Assembly: GCA_010692425.1 (NCBI GenBank)
Contig: JAAHHJ010000010.1
Coordinates: 44,807 to 108,806, forward strand
From: Symploca sp. SIO3C6
GTDB lineage: Bacteria; Cyanobacteriota; Cyanobacteriia; Cyanobacteriales; Coleofasciculaceae
Reading direction: 5' to 3'
Length of the DNA stretch: 64,000 nucleotides
How positions within the stretch are numbered: position 1 is the stretch's first letter; every line of letters begins with the position of its first letter. The notes beneath the pieces are model-generated. The model searched no databases, was not told where the DNA came from, and was given only the letters and a program-made list of their open reading frames with translations. The translations under genes were made by a program, and so were the position numbers. Below, piece after piece: positions 19,005-27,524 of the stretch.

Positions 19005-19076
19005 CTAGACATCTCCGAAATTAAGATTTAACAACCGTGGTACAAGAGTTTCAGGTTAATTATCGGAGATGTCTAC
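19005..19076. repeat. Small inverted-repeat element (MITE-like)
   Basis: TAGACATCTCCGA at 19006-19018 is repeated perfectly inverted at 19063-19075, and weaker pairing continues inward (AATTA/TAATT). The 70-bp unit lies between two minus-strand genes. It resembles a miniature element or a long hairpin that could attenuate read-through into the metallopeptidase gene. Confidence 0.75.
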
Positions 19077-19139
19077 TAGCCCAGCGTCAATCTTGCTGGT
19101 GCAATTGGCTGGGGCTACATTGGCTACCTCATGCAGAGG

Positions 19140-19538
19140 TTAATCTTCAATGATTTCAACCGTTTTAGGACCATCCATATCCTCAGCATCTACAGATCTG
19201 CTTCCTGATTGGATCACATTGAGTAGCGTGAATCTGAGATTTTCAGAAATGGGTAACTCTTTAACTTCTTTGCGCAGTGATGAAATCGACTCCTTTTTCT
19301 TACGTTCTTCATAGACTGCTTTGAGAACAGCATCAATTCCATATCCAGAGATAATATCTCCAACCCCAGTCATTAAACCAAGGAAGGCCAAACCTCCCGC
19401 CAGTCCCAATGGGCCACCGAATCCAGCAATCGTACTGATTAGCCCAATACCTCCCATGGCCCCTGATGTGGCCATGGCAACAACTAAGATCACACCAGGC
19501 AATCCTAAGGCAGCAACTTTCTTAACGACCTCGTCCAT
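19140..19538 (-). CDS. Glycine-rich hydrophobic small membrane-type protein
   Basis: I do not recognise a named family for this 132-residue protein. Residues 9-65 form two hydrophobic, glycine- and alanine-rich stretches with repeated GG and GxxG, separated by GGPLG. Residues 70-132 are charged (EERKKKES, later acidic, ending EIIED) and likely cytoplasmic. The start at 19538 is well supported: AGGAGG lies 6 nt upstream, one of the best ribosome binding sites in the window, suggesting high expression. The composition suits membrane insertion or a helical hairpin. It lies between the LamG-patatin gene and the metallopeptidase-like gene, all on the minus strand. A holin- or pore-like role is conceivable but unproven. 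Confidence 0.8.
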   Translation of the reverse strand: MDEVVKKVAALGLPGVILVVAMATSGAMGGIGLISTIAGFGGPLGLAGGLAFLGLMTGVGDIISGYGIDAVLKAVYEERKKKESISSLRKEVKELPISENLRFTLLNVIQSGSRSVDAEDMDGPKTVEIIED

Positions 19539-19646
19539 GACAACCTCCTAAAATTATCAATTAATGTTGATTCTAGTCCGTAACTTGATCCCCATGTCTC
19601 AAAGATTAAGCATTGGCTTTAATCTTATACTGAACATTTTACAGGG

Positions 19647-21602
19647 TTACTGAGTCAATAAATCACACAATTGGTCAATTTCTTCTGTTCTGTCTTCAAT
19701 AATTTGTTCTGCCAAGGTTTTTAGCCGCAGGATGTTTCCCCTCTGAGTATTGTCGATTATTCCAAGTTCTCTTGTTAGAGAGGTTTGAAACCGATAATAA
19801 AGGCTCGAATTGTCTTTATAATTGGCTTTTAGCGATCTTTCTAATTGTCCAGCTATTACTTCACTACCACCATCAAGTACAAGATTTAACAGTGGTCTTG
19901 TCCATTGTAAAATTCCCCAGTTTCTGACATCATCATACTTATAAGTTTCGGTCAGAGCCCCTGTCCCTAAAGAGACAATCAGGATGTCCTGAGCGTGCAA
20001 GGTTTTACCCTGTTGTGCTGCATTATTTTCTGCTTCCAGAATAGCTAGAGCTGTCGGATTATTAGCAACGAGTCCGCCATCAATTAGCGCATAATAACCA
20101 CCATTATTCTGAGTAGTATAAACGCGATAAGGAGGAAAATAAGTGGGAATAGCACTAGTAGCCATTCCTGCATCCTTAAACGTAAAACCTCGGCACAATT
20201 TCCGAAATGATCGAGATCCTATTTGTTGTTTGCCAACCTTGCTCGTAAATAAAATCGGGATTCCTTCTTCAAGATCGTAGCTGGTTACAAAAATTTCCGT
20301 AAGGCATCTTTCTAGAGGAGTATCTCCAAGATATTCTCGGAGAACTTCTTCCCTAGTACTAGAAGCATATTTTGGTTGAAATAAAAAATCTTCTATAGGG
20401 CCAAGAAGCTTTTCAACAAAAGGTTCATAAAAGATCTCGTCCCCCTTATCAAGGTACATTTCGATAAAGTCTTCTGCACTATATTGAGCCTTTGGTTTGC
20501 TATCAGCTGCTTGCAAATCTAGCTTTGGTTTAGTCAACCCGAGAGCTAAAATCCCTCCAGTGGAAGTGCCTGCAATCAAATCAAACAAACTAAAAATAGG
20601 CTTTTGTGTGCGTTTTTCAATTTCTGCAAGAATTACCGCTGGAATAATACCACGAATTCCTCCTCCATCAATCGCCAGTATTTTGTATTGAGGTTTAGTG
20701 GTTGTACTCCCAGATTTTTGTTGTGCTTCCACGCTTGTTGTGGCAGCACTTATGAATTCATCGGTTGAGAGATTCTCTTGGGTTACTGATTGAGGTGCTG
20801 CCTCAGTTTCAGAACTAGCTAGTTTTTGATCACGAACTTCTGCTTCTGAACTACTAGGGGGCTCATCAGGTTTCTCCTTAGGATTAGGTAATTGTGAAAC
20901 AATGGCAGAAGGCATTTCTACTCTATCCCATTGAGGCTTACCATGCAAGATTCCATGATGAGCATTTGCTGTCTGGTCTTGAATAGTGTCTCCTTTTCCT
21001 TCATTCAACATCCAGTAGGCTGTTAATCCTGTTTCATTACCCTTTAAAGCACCGGAACGATGTTGTTGGATCTGATCCTTGGAACAAGCATAGTTCCAGA
21101 CGCTGAGGTGAGTAATTTGACCGTTAAAATAGACGTCACTGTGTAGCGTTGCTCCAATCGTAACAGGAGAACCAGCAGCCGGATCTAAGGAAGAACCTTT
21201 GAAGGAACCAGTATACTGATTGTCATCTAAATGAACAGTGACTTCACCCTTGCTGAAAACCACAGAAAAGAAGTGCCATTGCCCAACAGACAATTCTCCT
21301 TGACCAAAGGTCTTGGTAATGTCATCCTGATTTTCATCAAAATAAACATCTAGATTACCTTCAGGGCTAATCCCTAATTCAAGATTGTCATTATAAAAGT
21401 CTGAAGCCTGAGCAAAAAAGACATTTCTTGTCCCATGATTGCTAGTTTTCTGACTCAAATTGTGGGGCCTAACCCATCCTGAAATTGTTAATGCGGAACT
21501 TCCCCCAGCCAAAACCCCACCCAGATCTGTCTGACCAATATCTATGTAGTCATCCTGACCATCAAAGGTCAGAATTAACTGGGTATTAATGCTACTTTTC
21601 AT
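19647..21602 (-). CDS. LamG-patatin fusion, putative phospholipase
   Basis: The 651-residue protein has an N-terminal concanavalin-like LamG domain (about 8-230, beginning LTFDGQDDYIDIG, with YWMLNEGKGD near its end). A Ser/Glu/Pro-rich linker covers 231-303. A patatin-like acyl hydrolase domain (305 to about 520) has an oxyanion loop DGGGIRG (312-318), nucleophile GTSTGG (Ser347) and catalytic Asp508 in DGG. Patatins release fatty acids from membrane lipids, and some serve as effectors of anti-phage systems. LamG would bind a glycan or protein ligand. No signal peptide is seen. It is the first gene of a minus-strand trio with the small hydrophobic protein and the HEAGH protein. No cyclase or sensor typical of CBASS is adjacent. 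Confidence 0.92.
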   Translation of the reverse strand: MKSSINTQLILTFDGQDDYIDIGQTDLGGVLAGGSSALTISGWVRPHNLSQKTSNHGTRNVFFAQASDFYNDNLELGISPEGNLDVYFDENQDDITKTFGQGELSVGQWHFFSVVFSKGEVTVHLDDNQYTGSFKGSSLDPAAGSPVTIGATLHSDVYFNGQITHLSVWNYACSKDQIQQHRSGALKGNETGLTAYWMLNEGKGDTIQDQTANAHHGILHGKPQWDRVEMPSAIVSQLPNPKEKPDEPPSSSEAEVRDQKLASSETEAAPQSVTQENLSTDEFISAATTSVEAQQKSGSTTTKPQYKILAIDGGGIRGIIPAVILAEIEKRTQKPIFSLFDLIAGTSTGGILALGLTKPKLDLQAADSKPKAQYSAEDFIEMYLDKGDEIFYEPFVEKLLGPIEDFLFQPKYASSTREEVLREYLGDTPLERCLTEIFVTSYDLEEGIPILFTSKVGKQQIGSRSFRKLCRGFTFKDAGMATSAIPTYFPPYRVYTTQNNGGYYALIDGGLVANNPTALAILEAENNAAQQGKTLHAQDILIVSLGTGALTETYKYDDVRNWGILQWTRPLLNLVLDGGSEVIAGQLERSLKANYKDNSSLYYRFQTSLTRELGIIDNTQRGNILRLKTLAEQIIEDRTEEIDQLCDLLTQ

Positions 21603-22225
21603 AAAACTTGAGTTCCACTTAACCCATAAAAAGGGTAGTTCACTTATTGTAATTGATCAAGGGGTTAAGCCCCAAAATATGTAAAAATCTGTAAAATAGT
21701 ACAAGATAAATTCTAAAGTGTTGATGGCTATGGGTTTCAGAGTTTAAAGTTTTTTATTTTTGCCATTTATAGATTCTAGAGTTTTTGTATACAAACCAAT
21801 TGCCCCTTAGGCAAATGCAAAGCAAATGGTCAGATTTTTTCGCTAATAATAGTTTTTTATTATTGGTAATTATTAAACATATAATTTTTAACAATAAACG
21901 TGTCGTCAAAAAACTGTTGTTTTGCGAAATTGATACAAAAAACAAAAAAATGCCGAAGCAGAGTATAAATTGTACTTTTAAATTTCCTGATGCGAAAGCT
22001 TATGCCAAGGTTTTGAACTATTTTAGCTTTATTCTTTTTCCTATTTATCTAAATTAATATGGGTCAAATACCCCACCGTCACTTGCGGTGCATAAAATTG
22101 CTTGGGGTCAAATCCCCATCCAATTTGTCTGGAGCGTCTCCGCGTCGTCTCCGTGTCCCCGCGTCTTTAAATAGTATTTTAGATTGTAGAGACGCATTCT
22201 CTAGCGTCTCTACTAACAATCTCAA
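21603..22225. other. AT-rich intergenic region with hairpin repeat
   Basis: These 623 bases hold no convincing gene; short open frames inside lack ribosome binding sites and family resemblance. The first half is very AT-rich and should contain the promoter of the minus-strand patatin operon. The second half has a GGGTCAAAT(A/C)CCC motif twice (near 22062 and 22106) and the GTAGAGACGC hairpin at 22186-22213, beyond the 3' end of the aminopeptidase gene. Confidence 0.5.
22186..22213. repeat. GTAGAGACGC hairpin repeat, copy 1
   Basis: GTAGAGACGC (22186-22195) pairs perfectly with GCGTCTCTAC (22204-22213) over an 8-nt loop. The same stem recurs at 26011 and 27481. It sits just past the stop of the minus-strand aminopeptidase gene and may work as a bidirectional stem, but no U-tract is seen. 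Confidence 0.85.
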
Positions 22226-24823
22226 TTATGACTTAGACTTGGCTTCTAAATTTTCCAAGCGACTTTTGAGTTCCTGGTTTTCTTGTTTTAGTTGATCGAG
22301 TTCTTCGCGCAATTGTTTAACTGCTTGATCAGAACCAACCTTTTTTTGTACCTTCTGAATTGATTCCTCAGCAAAACGGCGGACTCTGCCATCAGCAGTC
22401 TGATCACGGAGCGATCGCAAAACGCCAATTGCCTTGGTTGTCTCCATCTGTCCTAGTGCCGAGACTACTGCTACTTGTGTTAGGAAAAAAGTCTCCCTAG
22501 AAAGTGCTTCTAAGTGCTCTATAATTCGCTCAACATGATTAGTACTCTGACCTGTAGAAATTGTTCCTAACGCCCGAATCGCACTTAAACGTAGGGGTTG
22601 GGGAACACCGGGATTGGTGTATTCTAAAATTAAATCTAGCGCTGTAGCTGATGATTTCATTTTACTCAAACCACCAATAGCTCCCCCGCGTACAACTTCA
22701 TTCCAGCCAGCCCTTTCTTTAAGGATGCTCTTAAGCAACTCAAGGACTTCCTCCTCTTTTTCCTTGAGGCTGCCTGATACCATTCCTCCCAGGACTCTAG
22801 CAGCAGCAGCTTCAGTATAGTAGCTATGATCACCAGTTTCCACAAACTGCTTAAGAGCTTGGTAACTTTCTGGCATCTTGGTTTTACCCAAAGCTTCCAC
22901 TACTGACTTGCGCACACGATGGTCTTTATCCTTCAAACCAACAATTAAAGCAACAGTAGCTTGATCTAGTTTCACCTCAGCCAATTGCTTAGCTACTTCC
23001 AGACGTACCCCCCAGAAGGAGTCATTAGTAAGGGCTTCAGAGAGTGCTTTAATTGCCTCCAAGCCTCCTTTCTTAGTCAAAGCCTGGGCTGCATAAATGC
23101 GGGAAATTGGATCACAGTCAAATTTTAATTGGGCTTTTAGCTCTGGAGTTGGGTATTCCAGTGAGACAGTTTTTAGGTAATTATTCCCAGAGTCAAAACT
23201 AATAAATTGTGGTTTTTTTTCTAAGGGGAAATAAAAACTTTGTTCTCGTTCATGAATACGCACCGTAAAGGTTTTTAGAGATACCTGATTTTGGGCATCC
23301 TGTTCATAGAAACCAAAAGCAATCGGAATTTTTAAATCAAATAACTTGCTCTGGCTGCCATTATTATTTTCTTGGGCTTGAGTCTGGATAACAGTAATTT
23401 TAGCTAACTGACTGTCAGCATCCCAAGAGTAAGAAACTTTGTAATCGGGATGACCGCCTCGATAAACATACTGATCAAATAAAAATAGCAGATTACGACC
23501 AGTAGCCTTATCAATTGCTCGCAGTAAATCAACAGTTTCTACAGTTTGATGGGCATTGTCTTGGACAAAGGTTTCAATCGCTTTCCAGAATAATTCATCA
23601 CCCAATTCTGCACGAATCATGTGATAGACACAAGCACCTTTCTCGTAGAGGTGACGATCATAGAGTTCAATTGCTTCTCTATAGATATGAGTAACAATTG
23701 GGCGTCGATAGCGGGAACTATCCTCATGTAAATAACTTCGGGCTTCCCCTAGCAGGTAGTAGGCCCCTTCATCTTTGCCATACTCCCTTTCTGTCCAAAA
23801 TACTTCTGAATAAGAAGCCATTCCTTCCTTGATCCAAGCATGAGACCAGTGCTTAATTACTACTAAGTCACCAAACCACTGGTGAGCAAGTTCATGAACT
23901 ACCAAACTTTCTGTGCGTTCATTATCAAGAGATGCCCTTTGATCAAGTAAACAACGATCAGTTAGTAAGGTAGTGGAAGTATTTTCCATGCCACCAAAGA
24001 TGAAGTCATCGACGCATACTTGTGCGTACTTGGGATAAGGATAGGGATAGCCAAACTTCTCACTAAGGAATTCTATCATTTGAGGAGTCTTACCCATACT
24101 GCGACGAGCATCCTCCTCTCTACCCTTTTCTACATAGTAGGTGACAGGCTTACCCTGCCAGTGATCAAGAATTTCAGCAAAGTCCCCCACAGCTAAGGTC
24201 ATCAGGTAGGTGGGGTGAACCTGTTGCTGTAACCAATGGTAAATCTTAAGCTCACCTTCTGTTTGTGTAGCAATCAATTCCCCATTTGAAATAGCAATTA
24301 AGGGCTGGGGAACTTTAATACGTATTTCCGAGGTTGATAGTTGACCAGGATAATCGAAGCAGGGGAACCAGAAGCGAGAGTCCTCATCTTCACCTTGAGT
24401 CCAGACTTGGGTGGGTTTATTGGGGTAATGTTGATCAGGACTGACAAAGTAGAGACCACGCTGGGGTTTTTCTACACTGTAGGCGATCGCAATTTTTATT
24501 TCTTTACCTGCTTCAGTGGGTTTGAGTAACTGGACGTATAATTTTTCACCGTCGTAGTCAAAAGGTTGTACAATTTTATCAACCTCCACTGAGGCAATGT
24601 TGAGGTTGACTGCATCTAGTGATAGTTGCCTGATACCATTGCGTATTGGGGTAATCGCAATTGTGCAAGTTCCGCCAAAGCTTTGGTTGGCAAGGTCTAG
24701 GGCCAAGTCCAGGAAAATATGCTCCACTTGTCCAGGGCGATCAGGATTGTAGTGGGGTCTAGCACCTGGCAATTCAAAAGGTTTGTGACCGTTATTTTCA
24801 GAATCAAAATAGGAATTCAGCAT
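22226..24823 (-). CDS. pepN: M1-family aminopeptidase with C-terminal HEAT repeats
   Basis: The 865-residue protein is a gluzincin aminopeptidase that removes N-terminal residues from peptides. It has an N-terminal beta-rich M1 domain, the exopeptidase motif GGMENTS, and the zinc motif HELAHQWFG with the third ligand Glu in WIKEGMASYSE. Residues from about 580 to 830 form HEAT-like helical repeats (AQALTKKGGLEAIKAL, VRLEVAKQLAEVK, VRKSVVEALGKTK). The last about 35 residues are a Leu/Glu/Gln coiled coil. The HEAT C-terminus is usual for cyanobacterial M1 enzymes and differs from the E. coli PepN ending, so the symbol is by family. No signal peptide is seen; it is likely cytoplasmic. It is divergent from the methyltransferase gene across 114 bp. 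Confidence 0.93.
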   Translation of the reverse strand: MLNSYFDSENNGHKPFELPGARPHYNPDRPGQVEHIFLDLALDLANQSFGGTCTIAITPIRNGIRQLSLDAVNLNIASVEVDKIVQPFDYDGEKLYVQLLKPTEAGKEIKIAIAYSVEKPQRGLYFVSPDQHYPNKPTQVWTQGEDEDSRFWFPCFDYPGQLSTSEIRIKVPQPLIAISNGELIATQTEGELKIYHWLQQQVHPTYLMTLAVGDFAEILDHWQGKPVTYYVEKGREEDARRSMGKTPQMIEFLSEKFGYPYPYPKYAQVCVDDFIFGGMENTSTTLLTDRCLLDQRASLDNERTESLVVHELAHQWFGDLVVIKHWSHAWIKEGMASYSEVFWTEREYGKDEGAYYLLGEARSYLHEDSSRYRRPIVTHIYREAIELYDRHLYEKGACVYHMIRAELGDELFWKAIETFVQDNAHQTVETVDLLRAIDKATGRNLLFLFDQYVYRGGHPDYKVSYSWDADSQLAKITVIQTQAQENNNGSQSKLFDLKIPIAFGFYEQDAQNQVSLKTFTVRIHEREQSFYFPLEKKPQFISFDSGNNYLKTVSLEYPTPELKAQLKFDCDPISRIYAAQALTKKGGLEAIKALSEALTNDSFWGVRLEVAKQLAEVKLDQATVALIVGLKDKDHRVRKSVVEALGKTKMPESYQALKQFVETGDHSYYTEAAAARVLGGMVSGSLKEKEEEVLELLKSILKERAGWNEVVRGGAIGGLSKMKSSATALDLILEYTNPGVPQPLRLSAIRALGTISTGQSTNHVERIIEHLEALSRETFFLTQVAVVSALGQMETTKAIGVLRSLRDQTADGRVRRFAEESIQKVQKKVGSDQAVKQLREELDQLKQENQELKSRLENLEAKSKS

Positions 24824-24937
24824 GAGGAAAATGGGTGCCTTAAAAAGTGGATTATAAGGTTTAGATCATTACTAATCAAGGTATCTTGATCACTATAATG
24901 GGCAATGCTTACCCTGATTATTTGAACAATTTTTCTT

Positions 24938-25858
24938 ATGACATCTTCTGTCAATAACTCTCCTAGATTAACTTCCCGACTCGCTAATGGATTCCTCTCC
25001 ATTAAGCCCTTAGCTAACTTAGCCAAGCAACAAGCTCGTCAGATGATGATTAAGCGGGCTGAGAAAATTGGGGTGCCCTGGAGGAAACGAGTGCAGGAGT
25101 TGCGCTCCCTGGAGTGGGATTCTCGCTTGAGCCAGGTACAAAACCCGCAGGTGACCTATCCTGATTATTACTTATGCTCACTCCATGCTTACGAAAACGG
25201 TAATCTCAACTGGGATGCTGCTTGGGAATTGGAATGCGCTGCCTATGCGGTTCATGCTAAGGTGTGGCCTGGTGCTGGAGTTAAAGGAGATCCCAGACTC
25301 CGCCAGAGTTACCACGACATTGTTAAAGAGCAACTTAGTATTGAGCCTCAAGATATTTTAGATTTAGGTTGTAGTGTGGGGCTCAGTAGCTTTGCTCTAC
25401 AGGAGGTTTATCCCCAAGCAACCATTACTGGTTTAGACTTGTCTCCTCACTTTTTGGCGGTGGCGCAGTACTATGGAGAGCAACGCCATGCCAAGATTAA
25501 TTGGAAACATGCTACAGCTGAATCCACTGGTTTGCCGGATGCCAGCTTTGATTTAGTATCGGTTTTCTTAATGTTTCATGAGCTTCCTCAACAGGCATCA
25601 AGAGAGATTTTATGCGAGGCCAGACGTCTACTACGTCCTGGTGGCTATCTTGCAATAATGGATAGTAATCCCCAATCAGAAGCTTATACTAAGATGCCTT
25701 CCTATGTGTTCACATTATTTAAGAGTACTGAGCCCTATCTTGACGAATATTTCGCTTTTGACATTGAGCAAGCGATTGTAGAAGCAGGTTTTAAGGTGCC
25801 TACTGTTACTCTCAATAGTCCTCGTCATCGCACAATTGTGGCAGAGGTTGGATTTTAA
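24938..25858 (+). CDS. Class I SAM-dependent methyltransferase
   Basis: This 306-residue protein has a Rossmann methyltransferase core from about residue 135. Motif I is DILDLGCSVGLSS, motif II the acidic end in ITGLDLSP, followed by SFDLVSVFLMFHELP and LLRPGGYLAIMDSNP. The first 120 residues are a distinctive N-terminal helical part with DYYLCSLHAYENGNLNWDAAWE, conserved in cyanobacterial and plant-chloroplast homologues as far as I recall. The substrate cannot be predicted. It is a lone gene facing away from the M1 aminopeptidase; the start ATG at 24938 has no strong Shine-Dalgarno site, as is common in cyanobacteria. Confidence 0.88.
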   Translation: MTSSVNNSPRLTSRLANGFLSIKPLANLAKQQARQMMIKRAEKIGVPWRKRVQELRSLEWDSRLSQVQNPQVTYPDYYLCSLHAYENGNLNWDAAWELECAAYAVHAKVWPGAGVKGDPRLRQSYHDIVKEQLSIEPQDILDLGCSVGLSSFALQEVYPQATITGLDLSPHFLAVAQYYGEQRHAKINWKHATAESTGLPDASFDLVSVFLMFHELPQQASREILCEARRLLRPGGYLAIMDSNPQSEAYTKMPSYVFTLFKSTEPYLDEYFAFDIEQAIVEAGFKVPTVTLNSPRHRTIVAEVGF

Positions 25859-26010
25859 GAAGACAGGAAGCAGGAGGCAGTAGACAGAAGGTAAATAGGC
25901 AAGAAAGAGACTTTTATCCTCATCCAAATGTAATGGAAGACAAGCTATTAGCTGTGGAAATTGATTTCGGGGCAGTTGTTATAGCTTACCAAAAGTTATC
26001 CAGAACCCTT

Positions 26011-26036
26011 GTAGAGACGCGATATATTGCGTCTCT
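26011..26036. repeat. GTAGAGACGC hairpin repeat, copy 2
   Basis: GTAGAGACGC at 26011 pairs with GCGTCTCTA ending about 26037 across GATATATT. It is the same stem as at 22186 and 27481, in the 712-bp gap between the methyltransferase and L,D-transpeptidase genes. Confidence 0.8.
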
Positions 26037-26167
26037 AAATTCTTTTTCAACAGAGGTCTAATGAATTTTGCTCATAGCCAAGAGTTTCCCAGCATTGGAA
26101 CCAAATGTGGCTTAAAAATTGGTGATGCTTAGCACTGTATTGCTTTTCGTGTTTTTGGCAGTCTTCT

Positions 26168-26284
26168 CTAATTTCCGCTAAGAAATTGAGTAATTCTAGT
26201 AAAGCGGTCAATAATCGACCATCGCAACTTGTTGTGCAATAGGCGAACGATGGCCCATGGCTTGAGCCTGTCTCGATAGGACAT
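26168..26284 (-). pseudogene. Probable remnant of a short conserved cyanobacterial gene
   Basis: A 38-codon minus-strand frame starts at an ATG (26284) with AAAGGAG 11 nt upstream. It begins MSYRDRLKPWAIVRLL, which I remember as the start of a widespread short cyanobacterial protein of about 55 residues. The resemblance stops after that segment, and the frame ends at TAG 26168-26170. A second open frame continues on the same strand in another phase to 26047 (ILV-rich then DCQKHEKQYSAKHH), without clear relation. I read it as a decayed or fused copy. It may instead be a genuine short divergent peptide. Confidence 0.4.
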
Positions 26285-26319
26285 AATTTAATAGTCTCCT
26301 TTTACTAGATGGGAGCCAG

Positions 26320-26361
26320 AGCCAGCCTGAGAGCCGTTAACTACTGCAGGCTGGCTTTTTT
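26320..26361 (+). terminator. Strong rho-independent terminator
   Basis: AGCCAGCCTG (26320-26329) pairs perfectly with CAGGCTGGCT (26347-26356) over a 17-nt loop, followed by a T-run to 26361. It reads only on the plus strand. No plus-strand gene ends close by: the methyltransferase stop is 460 bp upstream. It either terminates that long 3' end or an unrecognised small RNA between 25.9 and 26.3 kb. It is upstream of the minus-strand remnant at 26284. Confidence 0.85.
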
Positions 26362-26570
26362 CTGGGTTACATTTGCAACAATATTAATTTACTACAACAG
26401 CTTTATTAGCACAACACTTTTGAAAAAAAAGTTTACAAATATACTAAGTATGCTGTAGGGCTATCTTGCTAGGGGTTTGAACTCTCACCGAACAACTGTG
26501 ATGGTATATATCAGAATTTCACTTCCTAAGGGATAGGCTGGGGCTAACAGTTCAAATAATCTGGATATCA

Positions 26571-27257
26571 ATGCAAGCACTAAAGAAAGCCCCAAGAAAT
26601 TTTTTAGTAATCTTCTTTTCGCTAATTACTAGTTCTTATCTCTACTTTCAACTCAATCGGCTAGGATATATTCCCGCCTTATTTCAATTGTTAGACATTG
26701 TTTGTCTACATAACTGTATAGCTCAGAGTAATCTGCATAAACCTCTAGCAGGAAAACAGTTATTAAACTACAACCAGAAAATTACAGAGATTATCGGTTT
26801 ATCAACTATAGAAAAAACTCAAATTTCAATTCTGATTGAGAAATCAAAGTATAGACTCACCGTATATCATGCTCAAGAACCGATTAAATCTTATCCTGTG
26901 GTTTTTGGGAAAAATCCAGTAAATGATAAAGTCAAAGAAGGCGATCTAAGCACTCCTGAAGGGATTTTTAAAATTCGAGACCTTTATCCCCACTCTGCTT
27001 GGTCAAAGTTTCTCTGGATTGATTACCCTACCCCAGATTCTTGGAGAAAACACTTTCAAGCAAAAAGAGAAGGTAAGATTGGCAAGTTAGAGCGTATCGG
27101 TAGTGAGATTGGTATTCATGGGGTTCCAACTGGTGCAGATGCTTTAGTAGATCAACGCTCTAATTGGACATGGGGATGCATTTCTCTCAAAAATCAAGAT
27201 ATTGATGAACTTTATCAAATTGTTCAACAAGGTACTCAAGTGGAAATTATCCCTTAA
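26571..27257 (+). CDS. L,D-transpeptidase (YkuD) with N-terminal membrane anchor
   Basis: The 228-residue protein has one hydrophobic segment at about residues 10-28, then a YkuD catalytic domain (about 85-228). The domain starts with ILIEKSKYRLTVYH and contains the signature IGIHGVPTG and, later, WTWGCISLKN with the catalytic Cys. These enzymes cross-link peptidoglycan (3-3 links) or attach proteins to it in the periplasm, with the membrane segment as anchor or uncleaved signal. It stands alone on the plus strand between an intergenic region with a strong terminator upstream and a nested repeat element immediately downstream. Confidence 0.92.
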   Translation: MQALKKAPRNFLVIFFSLITSSYLYFQLNRLGYIPALFQLLDIVCLHNCIAQSNLHKPLAGKQLLNYNQKITEIIGLSTIEKTQISILIEKSKYRLTVYHAQEPIKSYPVVFGKNPVNDKVKEGDLSTPEGIFKIRDLYPHSAWSKFLWIDYPTPDSWRKHFQAKREGKIGKLERIGSEIGIHGVPTGADALVDQRSNWTWGCISLKNQDIDELYQIVQQGTQVEIIP

Positions 27258-27268
27258 AAAATTAAAGC

Positions 27269-27473
27269 TATAGCAGTCGCTACAACTGTTAGGACGCTTT
27301 CTTTTTCCCTGTTATAGCGCTACGCGCAAGGCTCCAGGGCAGAAGGCTCCAAGGCAAAAGACAGAATTTGACAAAGTTCTAGCGATTTAGCTTGTCCTAA
27401 CCTTAATACGTACTGCTATAACAGTTCCTTTTGAATCAAAAAAGATGTCCTAACTGACATGTCTGTTGCTATA
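27269..27473. mobile_element. Outer MITE with TATAGC ends, carrying a nested element
   Basis: The ends are imperfect inverted repeats: left TATAGCAGTCGCTACAACTG then TTAGGACG, right (reverse complement) TATAGCAACAGACATGTCAG then TTAGGACA. The 205-bp unit contains the inner repeat at 27312-27421. No coding sequence is seen. A related simple copy lies at 32331-32415. Confidence 0.65.
27312..27421. repeat. Inner TATAGC repeat, copy A
   Basis: This 110-bp copy begins TTATAGCGCTACGCGC and ends ACGTACTGCTATAA. It shares near-identical internal sequence (AATTTGACAAAGTTCTAGCG and TTAGCTTGTCCTAACC) with copies at 60258 and 62444. Terminal repeats are TTATAGC(G/A)(C/G)TACG. It lies inside the outer element at 27269-27473. 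Confidence 0.9.
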
Positions 27474-27480
27474 AAAGAAT

Positions 27481-27508
27481 GTAGAGACGGAAAATATTGC
27501 GTCTCTAC
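27481..27508. repeat. GTAGAGACGC hairpin repeat, copy 3
   Basis: GTAGAGACG at 27481 pairs with CGTCTCTAC ending at 27508 around GAAAATATTG. It lies just past the 3' end of the di-haem oxidoreductase gene and next to the nested TATAGC element. Confidence 0.8.
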
Positions 27509-27524
27509 AAAGGTTGGGGATAAC

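Noticed and set aside
19647-21602. CBASS anti-phage operon around the patatin gene
   Set aside because: Neither a CD-NTase nor cap genes are adjacent, and the N-terminal domain is LamG. Only a looser effector-module hypothesis is kept.
21785-22057. Possible small gene of 90 codons in the AT-rich gap
   Set aside because: Composition follows the AT-rich background, no ribosome binding site is present and no family is recognised.
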